32,141 nucleotides of DNA from Microbacterium azadirachtae. GTDB lineage: Bacteria > Actinomycetota > Actinomycetes > Actinomycetales > Microbacteriaceae. Below, piece after piece: positions 8,650 through 15,796 of the stretch. The position numbers and the translations under genes were made by a program. How positions within the stretch are numbered: position 1 is the first letter of the stretch; every line of letters begins with the position of its first letter. The DNA lies in assembly GCF_000956505.1 (NCBI RefSeq), contig NZ_JYIX01000017.1, positions 1 through 32,141 on the forward strand, in the 5' to 3' direction. A model generated the notes under the pieces. That model was not told where the DNA came from and made no database searches. It saw only the letters and a list, made by a program, of their open reading frames with translations.

Positions 8650-8927
8650 GCCGAGTGCACGGCTCGCTGCCCGCGCACGGCTCCGTGACGTCAAGAGCCC
8701 GTGCGCTCGGCAGGATCCGGTGCACTCGCAGATCGCGTCGGCAGGATCCCGTGTACCCGGCAGGATCCCGTGCACTGGGCAGGATCCAGTGCACCCGGCG
8801 GCATCGCGCATGAGCTGTTCACCGAGTGCACCGGTTGCTACCGAGTACACGGCTCCGTGACGCCAAGACCCCGTGCGCTCGGCAGGATCCCGTGCACTGG
8901 CGGATCGCGTCGGCAGGTTCCCGTGCC
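8650..8927. repeat. Composite intergenic repeat with six GGCAGGATCC-type units
   Basis: A block of about 110 bp at roughly 8650-8758 is repeated at 8820-8927; both contain the palindrome CACGGCTCCGTG (8676-8687 and 8848-8859) and then GTGCGCTCGGCAGGATCC. Six units close to GGCAGGATCCCGTGCAC start near 8709, 8740, 8759, 8778, 8881 and 8912. A perfect 9-bp stem, GTGCACTGG/CCAGTGCAC, lies at 8770-8794. Five of the units contain GGATCC. The convergent setting after galE and the GH3 gene makes a termination or spacer role possible. Overlapping short open frames are repeat-derived and not credible genes. Confidence 0.8.
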
Positions 8928-8957
8928 TTCGGGGAACGCACCCACCCTCAACACGAA

Positions 8958-8985
8958 ACGCGGCCTCCCCGAAGAGAGACCGCGT
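8958..8985 (-). terminator. Intrinsic terminator of the GH3 beta-glucosidase gene
   Basis: On the minus strand ACGCGGTCTCTC-TTCG-GGGAGGCCGCGT forms a strong hairpin (with G-U pairs) around a TTCG tetraloop, 22 bases after the GH3 stop codon, followed by TTCGTGTT. Confidence 0.7.
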
Positions 8986-9007
8986 CCCGTACTGCAAAAG
9001 CCGCAGA

Positions 9008-11275
9008 CTAGCCCTGCGGGGCGTTCGCGGCGGTGAGGAGCTGGTCCACGCCGTCGCGGTCCAGGCCCCAGCCGAATGCGGGGAGGCGTCCGATCGGGAA
9101 CGAGCCCATCATCTTCGCCATGGCCTCGCCCGACATGATGCCGTCGCCCTCGCCGCCGAACTGCTCCTGGAGAGCGGCGAACGCACCGGCGACCATCGGA
9201 CCGGCGACCGGGTGCGCGAACACCGCGGCGAGCGTGGACTCGGGGGTGAGCGGCACCAGGACCGCGTCGCCGACGACGTCGACCGTGGCGGATCCGCGCA
9301 GGTCGCGGCTCGACGCCGCGGCCTCGACGCGGTAGGCGCCTCCCTCGACGACGAAGCGGTCGACCCGGATGTCCCAGTACGCGAGATCCTCGCGGCGCAC
9401 GGTCAGCACCACGTCGGCCGTGGCTCCCGCGGCGATCTCGACCGACGCGAACGCCTTGAGCTCGCGAGGGGCGCGCTCCACGGCGGAGGCGACGGGCGCG
9501 ACGTAGACCTGCACGACCTCGCGGCCGTCGCGGGATCCGGTGTTCGTCACGGGGACGGTCACCGCGATGTCGCCCGAGGGCGTGGCCTCGGCGGAGACCG
9601 CGCCGTACGCGAAGGACGTGTACGACAGGCCGTGTCCGAACGGGTAGGTCACCGCCATGTTGCGGGCGTCGTACCAGCGGTAGCCCACGAAGATGCCCTC
9701 GCCGTAGCGCACGTGCCCGTTCGAGCCGGGGAAGTTGCCGAACGCCGGGGTGTCCTCGATGCGCTGCGGGATCGTCTCGGCGAGGCGGCCCGACGGGTTC
9801 ACCGCGCCGAGCAGCACGTCGACGGTCGCGGATCCGCCGGCCTGACCGAGCAGCCACGCCTCGAGGATCGCGGGCACCCGGTCGGCGAAGGGCAGTGCCA
9901 CGACCGAGCCGTTCGACAGCACGACGACCGTGCGAGGGTTCGCCGCCACGACCGCGTCGAGCAGTGCGAGCTGGTGCGCGGCGAGGTCGATGTGGTCGCG
10001 GTCGAAGCCCTCGGACTCCTCCGCGTCGGTGAGGCCGAGGAAGACCACGGCGACGTCGCGCGAAGCGGCGAGCGCCACGGCCTCATCGCGGAGGGCGTCC
10101 TGCCCCTCGGCCGCGGCGTCGAACGCGAAGCCCGGCGCGAACGCGACCCGGTCTCCGGCGGCCTCGGTCAGGGCGTCGAGCGCGGAGTCCACGCGGGTCG
10201 GGTTGATGTGCGAGGAGCCGCCGCCCTGGAAGCGCGGGGTGCGGGCGAACTCGCCGATCAGCGCGATCGAGGCGCTCTCGGCGAGCGGGAGCAGCGGCGC
10301 ACCGTCGACCGCGTCGTTCTTGAGCAGCACGATCGCGCGTCCTGCGGCCTCACGGGCCAGGGCATGGTGCGCATCGACGTCGAGCGGGCCGGCGACGGCG
10401 GGGCGGGCCTGAGCGCGGCCGACGAGGTCGAGCACGCGCCCGGCCGAGGCGTCCAGCGCGGCCGCGACGGCCGGGTCGGAGCCCGCTGCCGTGGCCACGG
10501 CGCGGTCGGGACCGCCGTCGCTGCCCGGCATCTCCAGATCGAGGCCCGCGACGAGCGCCGCGACGCGGTCGTTCACCGCGCCCCAGTCGGAGACGACGAG
10601 TCCTTCGAAGCCCCACTCGTCGCGCAGCACCTGCGTGAGCAGCCACGGATCCTGGGAGGCGTAGACGCCGTTGATCTTGTTGTACGAGCACATCACGGTC
10701 CACGGCTGCGCGTCCTTGACGACGCGCTCGAAGCCGCGCAGGTAGATCTCGCGCAGCGGCCGCGGGTCGACGTCGCTCGACGCGGTCATCCGCTCGAACT
10801 CCTGGTTGTTGGCTGCGAAGTGCTTGAGCGACGATCCCACGCCCTGCGACTGGATGCCCTTCACGAGTCCCGCGCCGATGACGCCGGAGACGATCGGATC
10901 CTCCGACACGTACTCGAAGTTGCGCCCGCACAGCGGCGAGCGCTTGATGTTGATGCCGGGGCCGAGGATGACGGCGACGTCCTCGATCGCGGACTCGACA
11001 CCGAGCGCGACGCCGACCCGCTCGGCGAGCTCGGGATCGAAGGCGGCTCCGAGTCCGGACGCCGGCGGGAAGCAGGTGGCAGGAACGCTTTCGCTGAGGC
11101 CGAGGTGATCGCTGTCCGCGGCCTGCTTGCGCAGGCCGTGCGGGCCATCGGTGACCATGATCGACGGCACGCCGATGCGGTCGATGGACTTCAGGGTCCA
11201 GAAGTCGGCGCCGCTCGTGAGAGAGGCCTTCTCCTCGGTGCTGAGCTCGGGCAGGTGATCGCGGGGCGATGTCAT
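9008..11275 (-). CDS. Glycoside hydrolase family 3 beta-glucosidase
   Basis: Hydrolyses terminal beta-linked glycosyl residues from oligosaccharides or plant glycosides by a retaining mechanism. The 755-residue protein has the GH3 N-terminal barrel with KHFAANNQEFER and GLVVSDWGAV, where Asp230 is the expected nucleophile. The C-terminal alpha/beta sandwich has LLPLAES, FQGGGSSHINP and FLGLTDAEESEGFDR, a region that usually supplies the acid/base Glu. A fibronectin-III-like domain follows (VPVTNTGSRDGREVVQVYV). The last 100 or so residues are an extra tail. ATG 11273-11275 is chosen for AAGGAG 7 bases upstream. No signal peptide is visible, so it likely acts on imported glycosides in the cytoplasm. 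It is divergent from a TetR regulator and next to esterases and an MFS transporter, which suggests use of acylated glycosides. Confidence 0.9.
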   Translation of the reverse strand: MTSPRDHLPELSTEEKASLTSGADFWTLKSIDRIGVPSIMVTDGPHGLRKQAADSDHLGLSESVPATCFPPASGLGAAFDPELAERVGVALGVESAIEDVAVILGPGINIKRSPLCGRNFEYVSEDPIVSGVIGAGLVKGIQSQGVGSSLKHFAANNQEFERMTASSDVDPRPLREIYLRGFERVVKDAQPWTVMCSYNKINGVYASQDPWLLTQVLRDEWGFEGLVVSDWGAVNDRVAALVAGLDLEMPGSDGGPDRAVATAAGSDPAVAAALDASAGRVLDLVGRAQARPAVAGPLDVDAHHALAREAAGRAIVLLKNDAVDGAPLLPLAESASIALIGEFARTPRFQGGGSSHINPTRVDSALDALTEAAGDRVAFAPGFAFDAAAEGQDALRDEAVALAASRDVAVVFLGLTDAEESEGFDRDHIDLAAHQLALLDAVVAANPRTVVVLSNGSVVALPFADRVPAILEAWLLGQAGGSATVDVLLGAVNPSGRLAETIPQRIEDTPAFGNFPGSNGHVRYGEGIFVGYRWYDARNMAVTYPFGHGLSYTSFAYGAVSAEATPSGDIAVTVPVTNTGSRDGREVVQVYVAPVASAVERAPRELKAFASVEIAAGATADVVLTVRREDLAYWDIRVDRFVVEGGAYRVEAAASSRDLRGSATVDVVGDAVLVPLTPESTLAAVFAHPVAGPMVAGAFAALQEQFGGEGDGIMSGEAMAKMMGSFPIGRLPAFGWGLDRDGVDQLLTAANAPQG

Positions 11276-11340
11276 TGTCGACTCCTTCGTGGACGACTCA
11301 CGGGTGACGGGCAGGGCCAGTCGATCAGGTTCTGGAACAG

Positions 11341-11361
11341 AAAGCAAGCGTTACTCGGTTT
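11341..11361. promoter_or_regulatory. Candidate TetR operator between GH3 gene and TetR gene
   Basis: AAAGCAAGCGTTACTCGGTTT is an imperfect 21-bp inverted repeat (6 of 10 arm positions pair) in the divergent promoter. Its right half reads AAACCGAGTA on the minus strand, similar to the AAACCAAACA half at the second TetR locus (15064-15080). This shared half-site is expected if the two paralogous TetR proteins have related DNA specificities. Confidence 0.45.
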
Positions 11362-11393
11362 TTGGATGCAGGAGCACGACGCCGGGATAGTCT
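11362..11393 (+). promoter_or_regulatory. Leaderless promoter of the first TetR gene
   Basis: TTGGAT (11362-11367) is a possible -35 and TAGTCT (11388-11393) the -10, with a 20-bp spacer; an alternative -10 GATAGT at 11386 would give 18 bp. The ATG at 11400 is 6 bases after TAGTCT and has no ribosome site, so the mRNA is probably leaderless. Confidence 0.5.
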
Positions 11394-11399
11394 CGGGTC

Positions 11400-11999
11400 A
11401 TGGCACGACGAGGTTCGTATGCGAAGGGGATCGCGAAGCGCGAGGAGATCCTGCGCGCAGCTCTTGCGGTGGTCGCCCGCGAGGGCTATCACGGCGCCTC
11501 CGTGAAGGAGCTCGCCGACGAGGTCGGACTCAGCCAGGCGGGCCTGCTGCACTACTTCGACAGCAAGGACGAGCTGTTCGTCGAGATCCTGCGCACGCGC
11601 GACGAGGTCGACATGGCGGGCCATTCCGGCGCCGTGGATGCCGCGACGCTCGAGGAGATGCGCGACGGCTATCTCGACATCGTCCGGCACAACGCACGCG
11701 TGCCGGGGCTCGTCGAACTGTTCACCCGCCTCGCGGCCGACGCCGCGAACCCCGAGCACCCGTCCCGCGCGTTCTTCGCCGAGCGCAGCGCCGGCCTCCG
11801 CGAGCGCTGGGCCGGGACCATCGCCGACGCGCAGGGCGAGGGCATGATCCGCGACGACATCGACCCGATGCTCGCCGCGCGGCTCTTGCAGGCCGTGTCC
11901 GACGGCGCCCAGATGCAGCTGCTCGTCGAACCGGAGCTCGACATGGTCGTGCTCATCGAGACGCTGTTCGACCTCATGCGGGCGCCCGATCGGCGCTGA
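11400..11999 (+). CDS. TetR family transcriptional regulator (copy 1)
   Basis: A 199-residue repressor. The N-terminal helix-turn-helix (residues about 15-60: REEILRAALAVVAREGYHG, then LADEVGLSQAGLLHYFDSKDELF) is typical of TetR, and the C-terminal helical domain would bind a small ligand. It is clearly paralogous to the second TetR at 15189: both begin RG-YAKG--KREEIL, and share GLLHYF--K-ELFVEILR-RD and VPGLVEL-TRLAA-AA-PEHP. It is divergent from the GH3 beta-glucosidase, with a candidate operator in the 124-bp gap, and convergent with esterase 1 across palindromic repeats. A role controlling the GH3 gene is inferred from position. The ligand is unknown. Confidence 0.88.
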   Translation: MARRGSYAKGIAKREEILRAALAVVAREGYHGASVKELADEVGLSQAGLLHYFDSKDELFVEILRTRDEVDMAGHSGAVDAATLEEMRDGYLDIVRHNARVPGLVELFTRLAADAANPEHPSRAFFAERSAGLRERWAGTIADAQGEGMIRDDIDPMLAARLLQAVSDGAQMQLLVEPELDMVVLIETLFDLMRAPDRR

Positions 12000-12021
12000 C
12001 CGCCAACCCGGCCAGCGGATC

Positions 12022-12118
12022 GGTCCTGAGCGAACGCAGTGAGACGAAGGGCGCTCAGGGACCGGTCCATAGCTCGGTCCCTGAGCGAACGCAGCGAGAC
12101 GAAGGGCGCTCAACGACC
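12022..12118. repeat. Two palindromic repeats between convergent TetR and esterase genes
   Basis: Copies at 12022-12063 and 12076-12118 share CTGAGCGAACGCAG-GAGACGAAGGGCGCTCA. Each has complementary ends (GGTCC-TGAGCG and CGCTCA---GACC), giving hairpins suited to bidirectional termination. The second copy overlaps the end of the esterase gene and supplies its TGA stop at 12110-12112. Confidence 0.85.
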
Positions 12119-13654
12119 GGTGGCGAGCAGCGGGCGCACCGAGGCGTACGCGTCCGCCTCCTCCCGGGACGGGGTGTCGTACACGCGCGCGATCTTCGCC
12201 GCGCCGTACCGCGCCCAGCCGGGATCGCCGTCCGCGATGAACGCGACGGCGGCGGCGTGCACCTCGTCGGCGAGGGCCTGCGGCGGGTTCGGGCCGGCGA
12301 GCGGCTCCATCGCGGGGCCGTCCAGGCCGTCGAAGAAGAACGGCACGTCGAGGCAGTGCTCGGCGAAGCCGAAGTGCCCCGACGGCCACGAGAACCGATA
12401 CACCCAGGTGGGGGCAGCGCCCCGATCCGCCACGATCCGCAGGATCGCGACGCGGAACATCCGGTCGGTCAGCACGCGGCCCGCCAGGCGCGCCTTGCCC
12501 TTCGCCACCACGTCGGCGTTTGCCGCGAGGTAAGGAGCACGCGCCTCCTTGGGCACGCCGAGCTTGCCGAGCAGCATCCCCTTCGGCACGAGCGCCATGG
12601 CCTTGCCGGCATCGGCCGTGGCCATCGTGAACTCGTCATCGGTGGCACCGAGCACCAGCGGCTTGTCGGATCCGACGCCCTCGCGGAACGACTCCGGCGT
12701 GGGCCGCAGGATGAGATCGCCATCGACGGACGGCCCGAGCGGCAGCCCGTTCTCGACGATGTCGCCCATGTCGCCGCCGTCGAAGGCGGTGAGCTTCTTC
12801 TGGACCTCGAGGATGCGCTCCTCGCTCAGCGCGCCGATACCCGCGCGCGTGGGCGCGACGCCGAGCTCGGCGGCGAGGCGGCGGCCGAACTCCTCCGAGC
12901 GGGCCGCCGAGACGTCGGCCAGGGCGCCGGAGATCGCGTAGACGCCGTGGAACAGGTGCTGCGCCTTCTCCATGCCGAGCAGGGTCATGACCGCTCCGCC
13001 GCCGGCCGACTGCCCGGAGATCGTGACCCTGGCCGGATCCCCGCCGAAAGCCGCGATGTTCTGCTGCACCCATTCCAGGGCCAGCAGCCAATCGCGCACG
13101 CCGCGGTTCGACGGTGCGTCCTGGATCCACCCGAAGCCGTCGAAACCGAGCCGGTATGAGAGCGTCACGGTCACCACGCCGTCGCGGGTGAAGTTGCGCC
13201 CGTCGTACCAGGGGCTCGCCGGAGACCCGGCGAAGTACCCGCCGCCGTGGATGTACACGAGCACGGGCAGTCCGGCACCGGTCGCCGGCTCAGGGCTCGG
13301 CGTGTAGACGTTCACGTTGAGCGTCGACTCCCCCGGCACGCTCGGCTCGGGGATGAGCGTCACGCCGGGATCGCCCCGCTGCGCGGTGGGACCGAACGCG
13401 GCGGCATCGAACACACCCTGCCACGGGGCCTTCGGCACGGGCGCCGCGAAGCGCAGCTCGCCCACCGGCGCCTCGGCGAACGGGATGCCGAGGAACGCCG
13501 CGGAACGGAGGTTCCCGCGCGGGCCGGATCCGGGGGCCGTGGTTTCGCGCCAGCGTCCGCGCACGCGGCCCGCACTGGTCTGCACCTCGGGGTGATCCGC
13601 GGCAGCGGCCTCGGCGGCGCCCGCGCCGGCGGACGTGGTCTGGGTGTTCTCCAT
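12110..13654 (-). CDS. Type-B carboxylesterase/lipase family protein (copy 1)
   Basis: A 514-residue alpha/beta hydrolase of the carboxylesterase type-B (para-nitrobenzyl esterase-like) family, which cleaves carboxylic esters. It shows FLGIPFAEAPVGELRF near the N-terminus and the oxyanion-hole motif YIHGGGY. The nucleophile elbow is FGGDPARVTISGQSAG with Ser216, and the later acid (GATDDEFTM) and His (EHCLDVPFFF) blocks are present. ATG 13652-13654 is preceded by AAAGGACT. There is no signal peptide, so it acts on imported esters. It lies 62 bp after the MFS transporter on the same strand, a likely two-gene operon under the TetR-type palindrome at 15064. It is paralogous to the esterase at 15797. 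Its last two codons and stop lie in a palindromic repeat, so the C-terminus may have been altered by repeat insertion. Confidence 0.88.
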   Translation of the reverse strand: MENTQTTSAGAGAAEAAAADHPEVQTSAGRVRGRWRETTAPGSGPRGNLRSAAFLGIPFAEAPVGELRFAAPVPKAPWQGVFDAAAFGPTAQRGDPGVTLIPEPSVPGESTLNVNVYTPSPEPATGAGLPVLVYIHGGGYFAGSPASPWYDGRNFTRDGVVTVTLSYRLGFDGFGWIQDAPSNRGVRDWLLALEWVQQNIAAFGGDPARVTISGQSAGGGAVMTLLGMEKAQHLFHGVYAISGALADVSAARSEEFGRRLAAELGVAPTRAGIGALSEERILEVQKKLTAFDGGDMGDIVENGLPLGPSVDGDLILRPTPESFREGVGSDKPLVLGATDDEFTMATADAGKAMALVPKGMLLGKLGVPKEARAPYLAANADVVAKGKARLAGRVLTDRMFRVAILRIVADRGAAPTWVYRFSWPSGHFGFAEHCLDVPFFFDGLDGPAMEPLAGPNPPQALADEVHAAAVAFIADGDPGWARYGAAKIARVYDTPSREEADAYASVRPLLATGR

Positions 13655-13716
13655 CGGGAGTCCTTTCGTGGAGGGTGGCGCCAGGACGGGGCTGATCTCG
13701 CCCGCCGAGGCAGGTG

Positions 13717-15024
13717 CTACTTGACGCTCCTGATCGGCGCGGTGACGATCGCCGCGAGCACGGCGAACACCATCGCGAACACGAACAGCATGGGGTATCC
13801 GCCGAAGGATCCGATGATCACGGCGGCGATCGGGGCGCTGAGCGCCTGCGGGATGTTGGTGGCGACGTTGAGGATGCCGAGGTCCTTGCCGGCGTCGGTG
13901 CCCTCGCTGGGAAGCACCTCGGTCATGAGGGCCGCATCCACCGACATGTACAGGCCGAAGCCGATGCCGTTCACGACGCTCATGATGATCATGCCGGTCA
14001 TGTTCGGCATCATCAGCGGGAACGACAGCCCGATGACCATCACGACGGTCGCCGCGTAGATGAACACCTTGCGGCGTCCCACCTTGTCGCTCCACCAGCC
14101 GGAGAGGGCGATCGCCGCCATCGTGGGGACCAGGGGGATCAGGGTCAGGGTGAGGGTGGCGCCCTGCGCCTCGGCCAGCGACATCCCGATGTAGTCGGTC
14201 AGCAGGTACAGCTGGTAGGCGGTGACGGCGAAGTAGCCGAGGATCAGCAGGAAGCGGGCCGCGAACGCCCAGGCGAAGTCGGGGTGCTTGCGGGGGTTGA
14301 TCCAGAACCCGCGGAAGAACGGGCCCCAGCGGAACGGCGCGACCGCGGCGTTCTTCGAGGACCAGTCCTTGTTGAACACGACGAAGAGCACGGTGACGAC
14401 GATCACGGCGATGCCGAAGACGGAGTAGCCGATGCCGATCTGCGCGCCGAGCGCGGCCGCGATCATGACGCCGACCGTCATCCCGAGCTGGGTGCCGAGA
14501 CCGATCATGGCGCTCGCACCGCCGCGCTTGGCGCGCGGGAAGCGGTCGGCCGTGATCGTGGTGAGCGGCGCCTGCAGGAAGTTCAGAGCCACCTGGATCG
14601 CCACCCAGAACACCGTGATCCAGAAGACGTCCTGGAGGGATCCCATGCCGAACAGCAGGATGCCGCCGACCAGCGCACCCATGACCATCCACGGCGCACG
14701 GCGGCCGAACCGCGACCGCGTGCGATCGCTGAAGGCGCCGGCGAGAGGCTGCGCGAAGAGCGTGAAGACGAACGAGGTCGTCGTGACGATCGCCAGGTTC
14801 TGCACCTTGTGCGCGGGATCCAGAACCGCGATCTGCGAAGGCAGCAGGATCGCGATGAGCCCGCCATAGGTCGCGAACAGCGTCAGCGAAGCGGCCAGCA
14901 GACCGGGCAGCAGCCGCTTCGTGGCGGGCGGGCTCGCTGCGGGATCCCCCGCAGCGGGGGCCTCGGCGCGGATGAGTCCGGTCGGCGCGATCCCGGCGGC
15001 GGGATCGGGAGGGGTGATGGTCAT
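13717..15024 (-). CDS. MFS transporter, glycoside/sugar-type
   Basis: A 435-residue integral membrane transporter with about 12 predicted hydrophobic helices and a cytoplasmic Pro/Ala-rich N-terminal tail of about 38 residues. The motif FSDRTRSRFGRRAPW after helix 2 resembles sugar:cation symporters (GPH or SLC45-like). A second MFS motif, SGWWSDKVGRRKVF, lies in the second half. ATG 15022-15024 has GAGGAG 7 bases upstream. It leads esterase 1 in a probable operon and is divergent from the second TetR gene, with a clear palindrome between them. I infer import of a glycoside or its ester, hydrolysed inside by the esterases and GH3 enzyme. The actual substrate is unknown, and an exporter role is not excluded. 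Confidence 0.85.
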   Translation of the reverse strand: MTITPPDPAAGIAPTGLIRAEAPAAGDPAASPPATKRLLPGLLAASLTLFATYGGLIAILLPSQIAVLDPAHKVQNLAIVTTTSFVFTLFAQPLAGAFSDRTRSRFGRRAPWMVMGALVGGILLFGMGSLQDVFWITVFWVAIQVALNFLQAPLTTITADRFPRAKRGGASAMIGLGTQLGMTVGVMIAAALGAQIGIGYSVFGIAVIVVTVLFVVFNKDWSSKNAAVAPFRWGPFFRGFWINPRKHPDFAWAFAARFLLILGYFAVTAYQLYLLTDYIGMSLAEAQGATLTLTLIPLVPTMAAIALSGWWSDKVGRRKVFIYAATVVMVIGLSFPLMMPNMTGMIIMSVVNGIGFGLYMSVDAALMTEVLPSEGTDAGKDLGILNVATNIPQALSAPIAAVIIGSFGGYPMLFVFAMVFAVLAAIVTAPIRSVK

Positions 15025-15063
15025 GAGGGCTCCTCATCGAGCAGATCGGGTGCGGACGTGAAT

Positions 15064-15080
15064 ACCAAATCCTGTTTGGT
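15064..15080. promoter_or_regulatory. TetR-type operator palindrome
   Basis: ACCAAATCCTGTTTGGT has perfect 6-bp arms (ACCAAA/TTTGGT) around TCCTG, placed 40 bp upstream of the MFS start in the divergent gap with the second TetR gene. It is the natural binding site for that regulator. Its AAACC-A half also appears at 11341-11361. Confidence 0.7.
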
Positions 15081-15151
15081 TTCTATATCCGGGACGATTG
15101 TCGCACTGAAACACGAACGGTGCAAGGCTTTTGAGACTCGAAAGCCACAGA

Positions 15152-15182
15152 TTGTTCATGTTTCGTGACGGCCGGATATTCT
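15152..15182 (+). promoter_or_regulatory. Leaderless promoter of the second TetR gene
   Basis: TTGTTC (15152-15157) and TATTCT (15177-15182) form a -35/-10 pair with a 19-bp spacer. The ATG at 15189 follows the -10 box by exactly 6 bases, with no ribosome site. Confidence 0.6.
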
Positions 15183-15188
15183 GGCCCC

Positions 15189-15755
15189 ATGGCCAAACGG
15201 GGTGCGTACGCGAAGGGCGTCGTCAAGCGCGAGGAGATCCTCGAAGCGGCGCTCGAGATCGTCGGCCGGCGCGGCTACCGCAACGCCTCGGTGCGCGAGA
15301 TCGCCGACGCCGTGGGCCTCAGCCCCGCAGGTCTCCTGCACTACTTCGGCACCAAGGAGGAGCTCTTCGTCGAGATCCTCCGCGCCCGCGACGCCCACGA
15401 CACCGAGCGGTTCGACGACCTCGAGTTCACGGAGTCCTTCCTCGAGGTGGTGCGGCACAACGCCGATGTGCCGGGACTCGTCGAGCTCTACACGCGCCTC
15501 GCCGCCGAGGCCGCGGACCCCGAGCACCCGGCCCGCGGGTTCTTCCTCGACCGCACCTCGGCCGTGCACGCGGTCGCCCGCGAGGCGCTCCTCGCGGACC
15601 AGCGGGAGGGCCGCATCCGCGCCGATCTCGACATCGAGTGGATCATCCGCGCCGGCCACGCCCTCGCCGACGGCCTGCAGAACGCCTGGATCCTGGATCC
15701 GACCATCGACATGGCCGCCGACATCGACCGGTTCTTCGTGCTGCTGCGGGCGTGA
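15189..15755 (+). CDS. TetR family transcriptional regulator (copy 2)
   Basis: A 188-residue TetR-type repressor, paralogous to the one at 11400. The helix-turn-helix region is REEILEAALEIVGRRGYRN followed by IADAVGLSPAGLLHYFGTKEELF. ATG 15189 is chosen over the in-frame upstream ATG (15165) because it sits 6 bases after a -10 box and matches the MA-RG start of the paralog. It is divergent from the MFS-esterase pair with the palindrome ACCAAATCCTGTTTGGT between, and its stop overlaps a possible GTG start of esterase 2. It probably represses the transporter, esterase 1 and itself until an ester or glycoside is present; the inducer is unknown. Confidence 0.88.
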   Translation: MAKRGAYAKGVVKREEILEAALEIVGRRGYRNASVREIADAVGLSPAGLLHYFGTKEELFVEILRARDAHDTERFDDLEFTESFLEVVRHNADVPGLVELYTRLAAEAADPEHPARGFFLDRTSAVHAVAREALLADQREGRIRADLDIEWIIRAGHALADGLQNAWILDPTIDMAADIDRFFVLLRA

Positions 15756-15796
15756 CGCCCGAGGTCGACGACGACGGCGCCGGATACGCTGATCGG

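Noticed and set aside
8709..8927. A CRISPR-like array of GGCAGGATCC units
   Set aside because: Units are only about 17 bp, spacing is irregular, some spacers are themselves repeats, and no cas gene is near.
8482..8997. Small open frames with repeated GSCRVHGILP-like peptides after galE
   Set aside because: The peptide repetition comes from the DNA repeat units; frames vary between units and there is no ribosome site.
8873..13159. A 1428-residue open frame on the plus strand
   Set aside because: It runs antisense to the GH3 gene and across TetR and esterase genes; composition is Arg/Gly/Ala-rich frame noise common at high GC, with no recognisable domain.
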